64,000 bases of DNA from Chryseobacterium sp. GVT01B (lineage in GTDB: Bacteria; Bacteroidota; Bacteroidia; Flavobacteriales; Weeksellaceae): NCBI RefSeq assembly GCF_019970045.1, contig NZ_JAHXYI010000005.1:62001-126000 (forward strand). The letters run 5' to 3'. The stretch's first letter is position 1; each line of letters begins with the position of its first letter. The notes below the pieces were generated by a model. The model did not search any database. It was not told the origin of the DNA and saw nothing but the letters and a program-made list of their open reading frames with translations. Both the position numbers and the translations under genes were made by a program. This document shows positions 36,206-43,939 of this stretch, piece by piece.

Positions 36206-38815
36206 ATGAAGAATAAGACAGAAATTGTCAATATTTTCACCAGAAAAACTTTAGGACTTACGTTAGTACTTTCAGCGGCGGCGATGGCTTTTGCACAGGA
36301 GAAGGCTGGAGTTTCAGGAATCATTGTCAACAAAAAAAATCAACCGGTTCCTTACGCTTCTGTAACTTTCAGCAACAAGACCAACAAAACTTTAAGTGAT
36401 GCTGTACTGACAGATGAAAAGGGACAGTATAAACTTGAGCTTATACCGGGAGATTATGATATCACAGTAGAGGCAATTGATTACAAAAAAAATGTAGTCA
36501 GTAAAAATATCGCAGCAGCAGGCAATATCGGAGCATTATCTTTAGAGCCTGAGGCGGCTACAACCATTGATGGGAAAACAAAAGAAATCCAGGGTGTTGT
36601 GATCACCGCTTCAGCAGCGAAACCTTATAAAGTAGAACTTGACAAGAAAACATATGATCCTTCACAGGATATCGTGAGTAAAGGAGGAAATCTTCAGGAT
36701 GTTCTGACTAATGTTCCTTCAGTTTCTGTAGATACGGACGGAACGGTTTCTATGAGAGGAAGTACCAATGTAAAATTTCTGATTAACGGAAAGCCTTCTG
36801 CCCTTCTGGGAATAGATGATGGAGCGAATGCCTTACAAAGTATCCCGGCTGACCAGATTGAAAGAATTGAAGTTATCACCAATCCTTCTTCTAAATTTGA
36901 AGCAAGCGGAACTTCCGGTATTCTGAATATCATCCTTAAAAAGAACAAAAAAATCGGATTTAATGGTAGTGTTGTAGGATCTTTAGGATATTTCCCGAGA
37001 ACATCACTTAATACCAATCTGAGCTGGAGAAAAAATAACTGGACATGGTTTGTAAACGGCGGCGGCGGTTACACGGAAAACAAAACGAAAAATAATTCGG
37101 AAACGACATATCACAATATTACTTTTCCTAAGATCCTTCCTAATACGCAGCCAAATGATGTTCTTGTACATCAGCTGCAAAATTCTACCAGTAAAACCTA
37201 TAATAAAAATTATAATGTAAGTGCCGGTTTTGTGTATGATCTGTCTGACAAAACATCGATCAATGTAACAGGATTGGTAAGAACTTTTGAAGGAGACGGA
37301 AATGAACTTCTGCAGACGTATGACAGTTTCCACAGATTTTTCAGAGATCCGTCAGATCCAACTGGAACTGCGGGAACATGGCAATTATTAAACCCTTACG
37401 GACAAAGAGAATCTAAAACGATATTTAATAACCTTGCTTTCCAGGGAGATGTAGGGGTAGATCACAAATTTGATGATAACGGTCAGAATTTATCAGTATC
37501 ATTAAGTTTACAGAGAAACAGAAGCAATAATAATGCAGATATTCTTGAAACCAATGACCTGCTTCCGGATACACAGGATATTACCAGAAGACATTCTGTA
37601 AGCAAAACGATTATCGGGAAAGCAGACTACGAATTACCAATAGGAGAACAGTCTAAGATTGAAGCAGGATACAGATTGGATGTGAATGATAATACTTATA
37701 ATAATTTTGTAAGCAGCACGTCCAATAATCCTTATATCCCGAACTATAATAACGATACGGATTACAGAGAGATCTTCAATGCTTTCTATTTACAGTTTAA
37801 AAGTAAAATCGGAGAAAAATTTGCTTATCAGCTTGGTTTAAGAGATGAACTTTCCAATGTAAAGATCAATTACATCAATCAAAATCCTAATGATCCGCAA
37901 TTAAATAAAACAAAGAACTACAACAATTTATTTCCGAGTGTGTTCTTAAGCTATGATGTTTCTAAAAACAATCAGATTTTGGTTAATTATTCCCGTAGAA
38001 TAGACAGACCAAGATCTTTCTTCATGGTTCCTTTCCCGAATTACAGCAACAGCCAGAATATTTTTGAAGGAAATATAGATCTTAACCCATCGTATGTAGA
38101 TTCATTTGAAGTAGGATATAATATTACAAGAAAGAAGTTTACTATTAACCCTACCTTATACTACAGACATGCCACAGATGATACTAAAATGCTAGTTTAC
38201 AGACCTGATGAAAATCTGGGCGTATTCTATACAAAACCTATCAACCTGGGAAGTGATGACCGTTATGGTTTAGATCTGAACTTTACCTACGATCCTTTTG
38301 CATGGTTAAAAATAATGGGTAGTTTAGACATGTTCGGATATAAAACGACCGGAATTGCCTATTATGATGCTCTTGATAAGGATAAGCAGAAGCAAACCCG
38401 TAATATGGACTTTACCGGAGATGGTTTCTCTACCAGAGCACGTCTTAATACGACATTCAAGCTTGATAAAACTTTAAGTGTACAACTGCAGGGATTCTAT
38501 AGAGGAGCTCAGAAATCTGCCAACCAAAATACGGAGGATATGTATGCGCTGAACCTTGGTGCTTCTAAAACGATCTGGAAAGGAGACGGAACAATTTCCT
38601 TCAACATTCAGGATATCTTCAATACAAGGAGCAGAGAAGTACTTAGTTTCAATGAGGATTATACCCGAAGAAACTATATGCAGTGGCAGCCAAGACAGTT
38701 TTCTATTTCTTTAACCTATAGATTCAAACAGGGTGAAAAAGTAGATCAGCCTAAAAAGAAAAAGGATATCAATTCCAATGCAGCCGGAGACGACCAACAA
38801 GGCGGCCCGATGTAA
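36206..38815 (+). CDS. TonB-dependent-receptor-like outer-membrane beta-barrel protein
   Basis: 869 residues. After a signal peptide (ending AMAFAQ) comes a carboxypeptidase-regulatory-like domain (about 33-110, GVSGIIVNKKNQPVPYASV), then a plug domain (VSKGGNLQDVLTNVPSVSVD, RIEVITNPSSKFEASGTSGI) and a large barrel (about 260-845) ending in RQFSISLTYRF. A polar tail of about 30 residues (GEKVDQPKKKKDINSN) follows the last strand. The pattern fits the Bacteroidetes outer-membrane barrel family (OMP_b-brl_3) rather than SusC. No SusD partner is adjacent. The substrate is unknown; peptide or metal uptake are possibilities only. Confidence 0.85.
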   Translation: MKNKTEIVNIFTRKTLGLTLVLSAAAMAFAQEKAGVSGIIVNKKNQPVPYASVTFSNKTNKTLSDAVLTDEKGQYKLELIPGDYDITVEAIDYKKNVVSKNIAAAGNIGALSLEPEAATTIDGKTKEIQGVVITASAAKPYKVELDKKTYDPSQDIVSKGGNLQDVLTNVPSVSVDTDGTVSMRGSTNVKFLINGKPSALLGIDDGANALQSIPADQIERIEVITNPSSKFEASGTSGILNIILKKNKKIGFNGSVVGSLGYFPRTSLNTNLSWRKNNWTWFVNGGGGYTENKTKNNSETTYHNITFPKILPNTQPNDVLVHQLQNSTSKTYNKNYNVSAGFVYDLSDKTSINVTGLVRTFEGDGNELLQTYDSFHRFFRDPSDPTGTAGTWQLLNPYGQRESKTIFNNLAFQGDVGVDHKFDDNGQNLSVSLSLQRNRSNNNADILETNDLLPDTQDITRRHSVSKTIIGKADYELPIGEQSKIEAGYRLDVNDNTYNNFVSSTSNNPYIPNYNNDTDYREIFNAFYLQFKSKIGEKFAYQLGLRDELSNVKINYINQNPNDPQLNKTKNYNNLFPSVFLSYDVSKNNQILVNYSRRIDRPRSFFMVPFPNYSNSQNIFEGNIDLNPSYVDSFEVGYNITRKKFTINPTLYYRHATDDTKMLVYRPDENLGVFYTKPINLGSDDRYGLDLNFTYDPFAWLKIMGSLDMFGYKTTGIAYYDALDKDKQKQTRNMDFTGDGFSTRARLNTTFKLDKTLSVQLQGFYRGAQKSANQNTEDMYALNLGASKTIWKGDGTISFNIQDIFNTRSREVLSFNEDYTRRNYMQWQPRQFSISLTYRFKQGEKVDQPKKKKDINSNAAGDDQQGGPM

Positions 38816-38821
38816 TACAAC

Positions 38822-38853
38822 AAAAATCCCGAAAAGTAATTTTCGGGATTTTT
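38822..38853. terminator. Bidirectional intrinsic terminator
   Basis: AAAAATCCCGAAAA, loop GTAA, TTTTCGGGATTTTT: a perfect 14-bp stem between the barrel gene and the convergent cytidylyltransferase gene. Confidence 0.93.
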
Positions 38854-38860
38854 TATTTTT

Positions 38861-39313
38861 CTATTTTACAGTTTCAGCTTTGGAATCTTTTTCTTTTTCA
38901 GCTTCATAGATTCTTCTTCTCAGATCACTGGTGGAAAACCTATGGTCTCTTTTGTTGTAAAAGATCTCAATTCCTTTTTCTTCACAGTATGCCTTACCTG
39001 TAAAGTCTCTGTCCATATAATCATCCCCAATGATTCTTACATCAATCACAAATGATTTTAAAATATCCAGCAGATCTTCTTCCGTATAATAAGGAATGAT
39101 CTCATCCACAGCATTTACTGCTTTCAGTTGAATATACCTTTCAACGATAGTCTGACTTGGCTTATTTTTGTTGGGACGATCGTGGGAAGGATCGATCTGA
39201 AGTCCAACTATTAAATAATCACATACCGTTTTAGCTTCTTCAAGCATTTTGATGTGGCCAGCGTGTAATAAGTCAAATGAGGAAAATGTAATCCCTATTC
39301 TCTGTGTCTTCAT
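38861..39313 (-). CDS. Cytidylyltransferase-family nucleotidyltransferase (TagD-like)
   Basis: 150 residues. The nucleotidyltransferase HxGH motif is LLHAGHIKML near residue 18, and the C-terminal HRFSTSDLRRRI corresponds to the family's RTxGISTS region. Length and motifs resemble glycerol-3-phosphate cytidylyltransferase (TagD/Gct), which makes CDP-glycerol, but related enzymes act on other phospho-alcohols. It is the last gene downstream of galE, with a 148-base gap, so a shared transcript is not certain. A role in surface polymer synthesis is inferred. Confidence 0.8.
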   Translation of the reverse strand: MKTQRIGITFSSFDLLHAGHIKMLEEAKTVCDYLIVGLQIDPSHDRPNKNKPSQTIVERYIQLKAVNAVDEIIPYYTEEDLLDILKSFVIDVRIIGDDYMDRDFTGKAYCEEKGIEIFYNKRDHRFSTSDLRRRIYEAEKEKDSKAETVK

Positions 39314-39461
39314 ATTAATTTTGAATTAAAAACTTCACTGAATTAAATGTTCTATTAAAAAGATAAAAACAAAGATTCAGGGAAGGTGTTTTGTAATTTG
39401 TTTATATAATTCGTTCTTTAACTGTTCTTCATATGGTTAGTAAAATTCATAACCACTGAAA

Positions 39462-40484
39462 CTATACATTTCTTGTATTCAAATATTTCTGCCATTCCCA
39501 GACCGTTCTTAAAGATTCTTCCAGAGAGGTTTCAGACTTCCAGTTGAGTTCTTTTTTGGCCTTTTCAGGATTGGCATACGCAATAGTGATGTCTCCTTCT
39601 CTTCTGGCGCAGATCTGATACGGCACCTCTACGTTATTTGCTTTTTCAAATGCTTTTACCACTTCTAGCACAGATGAACCTTTTCCTGTTCCCAGATTGT
39701 AGGTATCAATCACAGCTTCAGATGAAGAGTCTTCCATCAGTTTTTTTAATGCTGCAACGTGTGCTTTCGCCAGGTCAACAACATAAATATAGTCACGAAC
39801 GGCTGTACCGTCCTCTGTAGCATAATCATCTCCCCAAACATTCAGTTTCTCGCGTACTCCTGAAGCGGTCTGCATCACATAAGGGACCAGGTTATTGGGA
39901 ACTCCTATCGGCAGTTCTCCAAGTTTTGCAGAAGGATGGGCTCCGATTGGGTTAAAATATCTTAATAACGAAATTTTACGTTGATAGGCATTTGCAAAAT
40001 CAATCAGGATCTGTTCTCCCATTTGTTTTGTTTTCCCATACACACTTTCAGGTACTTTTAAAGGCGTATTTTCATCAATCGGCATTACATCTGCCTGCCC
40101 GTATACTGTACAGGATGAACTGAAAATAAAGTTGGAGATCTCTCTTTCTTTAAATTCCTTAAGAATATTAATCAGTGAGAACAAATTATTCTCATAATAA
40201 TCCACAGGTTTTATCTGGCTCTCTCCTACTGCTTTAGAAGCTGCAAAGTTAATACAGCCATCGATCTGATGGGCATCAAAAACCTGAGTAAGAAGTTCTT
40301 TCCTTCTTAGATCAAAAGGATAAAAAGCCGGCTTTTTACCTGTAATTTCTTCTATATTTTTTAAAATAAACCTTTCCGTATTGGATAAATCATCTACAAT
40401 AACTACTTCAAAGCCGCTATTGATAAGTTCTACCACCGTATGAGAACCGATATATCCAAGTCCTCCCGTAACAAGTATTGCCAT
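39462..40484 (-). CDS. galE: UDP-glucose 4-epimerase
   Basis: 340 residues, a short-chain dehydrogenase-fold epimerase that interconverts UDP-glucose and UDP-galactose. The NAD-binding motif TGGLGYIGSH is at 6-15, the catalytic Ser region is FSSSCTVYG, and the YxxxK pair is in VYGKTKQMGEQ. The LRYFNPIGAHPS and YNLGTGKGSSVLEV segments are GalE-typical. It follows a DegT aminotransferase and a small membrane protein on the same strand, consistent with supplying sugars for a surface polysaccharide. Confidence 0.94.
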   Translation of the reverse strand: MAILVTGGLGYIGSHTVVELINSGFEVVIVDDLSNTERFILKNIEEITGKKPAFYPFDLRRKELLTQVFDAHQIDGCINFAASKAVGESQIKPVDYYENNLFSLINILKEFKEREISNFIFSSSCTVYGQADVMPIDENTPLKVPESVYGKTKQMGEQILIDFANAYQRKISLLRYFNPIGAHPSAKLGELPIGVPNNLVPYVMQTASGVREKLNVWGDDYATEDGTAVRDYIYVVDLAKAHVAALKKLMEDSSSEAVIDTYNLGTGKGSSVLEVVKAFEKANNVEVPYQICARREGDITIAYANPEKAKKELNWKSETSLEESLRTVWEWQKYLNTRNV

Positions 40485-40493
40485 TTTTATTTT

Positions 40494-40904
40494 TTAATCT
40501 TCGTGTTTTCCTATATTTTCTATTTCGTTAACACCTTTATATCTTTTCACTTTAAATAGGTTTACAATCAGTAAACTCAATATCAATACAATTATAAATT
40601 TAAAAGTAAAATGTCCTACAATATAATATCCATTTAAAAATCCAAGTAATAAAGGATAACCTAAACTCATTATGGATAAAAACAGACTAAGATTCAGGAA
40701 CAAAATAGCTTTATCATATTTTTCAACTAAATTGATAAATGCAAATGAATTGATAACTAACGAAATACCAATAAATAATGTTTTCAATAAACTAAAATCA
40801 TTAAATATTTCAAGAACCAAAAATGCTGATATTATAAAAAGTAATAAGCTGGTGATTACTGCTAAGTAGTATACCAACTTATACTTAAATATCTTTTGTT
40901 TCAT
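40494..40904 (-). CDS. Small four-helix membrane protein, unknown
   Basis: 136 residues with four hydrophobic segments (about 9-28, 34-55, 65-85 and 92-117) and a polar C-terminus. Its ATG shares one base with the stop of the upstream aminotransferase gene, and galE starts 9 bases after its stop, so it is embedded in the sugar-nucleotide operon. It is not a known flippase or polymerase by motif. A GtrA-like or accessory membrane role is possible, without support beyond size and context. Confidence 0.65.
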   Translation of the reverse strand: MKQKIFKYKLVYYLAVITSLLLFIISAFLVLEIFNDFSLLKTLFIGISLVINSFAFINLVEKYDKAILFLNLSLFLSIMSLGYPLLLGFLNGYYIVGHFTFKFIIVLILSLLIVNLFKVKRYKGVNEIENIGKHED

Positions 40905-42028
40905 TATTTCATAAACTCAAGAACAGCATCTGTAATATACTTCAGTTGCTCTTCGTCTAATTCTGTATGCATTGGTAAAGAAATTACCTGATCCAACAGC
41001 TTATCTGTATTCACAAAGTCTGCATCATTACTTTCCTGGAAGTATGCTTTCTGCTTTCTTAGTGCTACAGGATAATAGATCATTGCAGGGATTTCTTTTT
41101 CCGTTAAAAACTTCTGAAGTTCATTACGTTGTCCGTTCAGGATTCTTAAAGTATACTGGTGGAATACGTGAGTAGAATTTTCAGCTCTTTTTGGAGTCAG
41201 AATATTTGGATTTCCATCAAATGCTTCATCGTAAAAATCAGCTGCTCTTTTTCTTGCTTCGTTGTAAGAATCCAGGTGAGGAAGTTTTTTTCTTAAAACC
41301 GCAGCCTGAATACTGTCCAGACGGGAGTTTACTCCTACTTCATCATGATAGTATCTTTCGTACATTCCGTGGTTTACAATTCCTCTTAAACGGTGTGCTA
41401 ATTCATCATTGTTGGTAAAAATCGCTCCACCATCTCCGTAGCATCCAAGGTTTTTTGAAGGAAAGAAAGAAGTTGTTCCTACTGTAGACATTGTTCCTGC
41501 CTGTTTTACAGTTCCGTCAGAGAATGTATATTCTGAACCAATTGCCTGAGCGTTGTCTTCAATAACATATAGATTGTGCTCTTCAGCAATTTTCAAAATT
41601 TCTTCCATATTGGCACACTGTCCGAAAATATGTACCGGAATAATCGCTTTTGTTCTTGGCGTAATGGCTTTTTTAATCTGTTCTGTAGAAATGGTGAATG
41701 TATCATAATCTACATCTACCAATACAGATTTTAGCTTAAGCAGGTGAATTACTTCTACCGTTGCAGCAAAAGTAAAATCAGCTGTGATGATCTCATCTCC
41801 TTCTTTCAGATCCAGGGCCATTAAGGCAATCTGTAATGCATCTGTACCATTGGCACATGGAATCACATGTTTTACTTCTAAATAAGACTCCAATTCATTC
41901 TGGAAAGACTTTACTTCAGGTCCGTTAATAAACGCTGCAGAGTCCATTACATTCAAAACAGCATTGTCTACATCATTCTTTATTTTGTAATACTGACTTT
42001 GCAAGTCAACCATCTGAATTTTTTTCAT
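40904..42028 (-). CDS. DegT/DnrJ/EryC1/StrS aminotransferase, WbpE-like
   Basis: 374 residues. A PLP-dependent sugar aminotransferase. The PLP lysine is in SFFPSKNLGCYGDGGAIFTN, with CANGTDALQIALMAL and VIEDNAQAIGS as the other cofactor contacts. As I recall it, the stretch around the lysine and the SRLDSIQAAVL segment are close to WbpE/WlbC, which transfer an amino group to 3-oxo-UDP-GlcNAcA. The other genes of that pathway are not in the window. It leads the aminotransferase-membrane protein-galE group, likely for a surface polysaccharide. Confidence 0.88.
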   Translation of the reverse strand: MKKIQMVDLQSQYYKIKNDVDNAVLNVMDSAAFINGPEVKSFQNELESYLEVKHVIPCANGTDALQIALMALDLKEGDEIITADFTFAATVEVIHLLKLKSVLVDVDYDTFTISTEQIKKAITPRTKAIIPVHIFGQCANMEEILKIAEEHNLYVIEDNAQAIGSEYTFSDGTVKQAGTMSTVGTTSFFPSKNLGCYGDGGAIFTNNDELAHRLRGIVNHGMYERYYHDEVGVNSRLDSIQAAVLRKKLPHLDSYNEARKRAADFYDEAFDGNPNILTPKRAENSTHVFHQYTLRILNGQRNELQKFLTEKEIPAMIYYPVALRKQKAYFQESNDADFVNTDKLLDQVISLPMHTELDEEQLKYITDAVLEFMK

Positions 42029-42116
42029 ATAATAAATATTTCTGTAAAAATAAGGAATTTAATATCCTATCAAAAATTTTATTGATTTTGTTTTTATCTT
42101 TATACAAAATAATGTT

Positions 42117-43718
42117 ATGAAAAAACTTTTACTCTTTTGTTTCCTAACGGGTTATCTTCATGTATCTGCCCAAACAGAACTTGTTTTTGTTTTCTTTACT
42201 GATAAGCCCAACAAAGCTGCATTTTATGCAAATCCGCTTTCCGAACTCAGCCAGAAATCGCTCAACAGACGTACGACGCTGGGAATTCCTCTTAACGATC
42301 AGGATGCGCCTATTGAACAGTCTTATCTTCAGAATCTTCAAAATTTAGGATTTACCGTTACCGATTATTCAAAATGGCTTAACGGAGCGGCAGTGAATGC
42401 TACTCCTGCTCAAAAAACTTTGCTGCAGGCTCAGTCTTTTGTTTTATCTGTTGAAAGTTTTGCAAGAAACAGTTCAACCACTGTAAAAACTGTGTCCACA
42501 AAATGGAAAGATGATGCCAGTCTCAATAAAATACTAACCACCTTTAATTATGGTTCCGGTGCCGGCCAAATTGATCAGGTCAATATCCGCCCTCTTCACC
42601 TGGCGGGTTATACCGGAACAGGAATTTCTATAGCAGTCATTGATGCCGGATTCCCAACAGTGAATACGGGAACTGCTTTTTCCAGATTATGGAATGGTAA
42701 TCATATAAAAGCGGCCTATGATTTCGTCACTAAAACCGGAAACATTTACAATACAACACTCAGTCCGCATGGTTCTGTTGTGTTAGGAGCTATCGGCGGA
42801 TATCTGGAAAACATATTTGTTGGCGCGGCTCCTGATGCTGATTTCTATCTCTACAGGAGTGAAAATGCCAATGTAGAAGTTCCGGAAGAAGAGCTATACT
42901 GGATTGAAGCTGCCGAGGAAGCGGACAGAAAAGGGGTAGAAATTATCACCTCATCACTGGGATACAATGTTTTTGATGAAAGCCGTTACAATTATACGTA
43001 TGCAGATATGAACGGAAGCACTTCTTTCATTGCCCGTGGAGCGGGTATTGCTGCTGAAAAAGGAATTTTTGTTCTTGCTGCTGCCGGAAATTCAGGGTTG
43101 CAGCCATGGCATTATCTGATGACCCCGTCTGATAATGCTAAAGTACTCTCCATCGGTTCTGTAGATTCTGCAGGAAATGCATCCGGATTTTCTTCTTTCG
43201 GACCTAATTCTCTTGGAGTGGTAAAACCTGACGGAAGTACTCAGGGAACTGCTACCACCACAGTGTATGATAATGCCACTACAATTGTGAACGGAACTTC
43301 TATTTCGACTCCTATCGCTGCAGGAGGTGTGGCATGTCTTATCCAGGCATTCCCTACGATGGACAGGGAGCAGATGAGAACAAAGCTAAGACAAACGGCT
43401 TCGCTTTATCCTGGCCATTCAGATCAGATAGGATATGGTATTCTCAACTTCGGAAGCCTGTACAATATGGTTCTGAATACTTCTGAAATGGTAAAAAAAG
43501 AAAAGTTTTCCATATTCCCGAATCCTGCTAAAAACATTCTGAATATAGCATCAGAGCAGGAAGTTTTGTCTTTGGAAATCTATGATAACCTGGGAAGACT
43601 GATCAGAAAAAGCAGCCATCAGAAATCTATAAAAGTAGAGGATTTTGCAAAGGGAACTTATTATCTGAAAATTCAGATGAAGGATAAGGTTTACTACGAG
43701 AAATTCTTAAAGGAATAA
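42117..43718 (+). CDS. Secreted S8 subtilisin-like peptidase with T9SS sorting domain
   Basis: 533 residues. Signal peptide to about residue 19 (LTGYLHVSAQ). The catalytic triad is D176 (ISIAVIDAGFP), H218 (LSPHGSVVLGAI) and S395 (NGTSISTPIAAGG), with the oxyanion Asn in FVLAAAGNSG. Residues about 462-533 form a T9SS type A domain (FSIFPNPAKNILNIAS ... GTYYLKIQMKD ... KFLKE). So it is a cell-surface or released serine protease. Single gene, followed by two intergenic repeats. Confidence 0.93.
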   Translation: MKKLLLFCFLTGYLHVSAQTELVFVFFTDKPNKAAFYANPLSELSQKSLNRRTTLGIPLNDQDAPIEQSYLQNLQNLGFTVTDYSKWLNGAAVNATPAQKTLLQAQSFVLSVESFARNSSTTVKTVSTKWKDDASLNKILTTFNYGSGAGQIDQVNIRPLHLAGYTGTGISIAVIDAGFPTVNTGTAFSRLWNGNHIKAAYDFVTKTGNIYNTTLSPHGSVVLGAIGGYLENIFVGAAPDADFYLYRSENANVEVPEEELYWIEAAEEADRKGVEIITSSLGYNVFDESRYNYTYADMNGSTSFIARGAGIAAEKGIFVLAAAGNSGLQPWHYLMTPSDNAKVLSIGSVDSAGNASGFSSFGPNSLGVVKPDGSTQGTATTTVYDNATTIVNGTSISTPIAAGGVACLIQAFPTMDREQMRTKLRQTASLYPGHSDQIGYGILNFGSLYNMVLNTSEMVKKEKFSIFPNPAKNILNIASEQEVLSLEIYDNLGRLIRKSSHQKSIKVEDFAKGTYYLKIQMKDKVYYEKFLKE

Positions 43719-43730
43719 TTTTTTGTTTCT

Positions 43731-43796
43731 CGCAGATTACCTAGATTGAGCAGATTTATTACAACATAAACATCTGTGTGATCTGCGTAATCTGCG
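43731..43796. repeat. Palindromic intergenic repeat (CGCAGATTAC type)
   Basis: CGCAGATTAC (43731-43740) and GTAATCTGCG (43787-43796) are exact complements. Inside, GAGCAGAT and ATCTGTGTG repeat the theme, so the 66-base unit can fold into a long hairpin. Confidence 0.8.
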
Positions 43797-43828
43797 GGAG
43801 ATATTCTTTTAACACAGCATACAATATG

Positions 43829-43900
43829 TTTTGGCTAAAGCCTATGGCTATGGATGGGTCAATAAAAAAGAATGGGCTAAAGCCCATTCCTATTGATATA
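43829..43900. repeat. CTAAAGCC intergenic repeat, copy 1
   Basis: TTTTGGCTAAAGCC, then AATGGGCTAAAGCCCATTCC and TATTGATATA. The same layout with the same ends occurs at 58607-58673, and a shorter palindromic core (GAAGCGGGTTTTAGCCCGC) at 51942. Confidence 0.8.
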
Positions 43901-43939
43901 TAGCTGTACAATTTGTACAAAAAACTGATATAAAATAGC

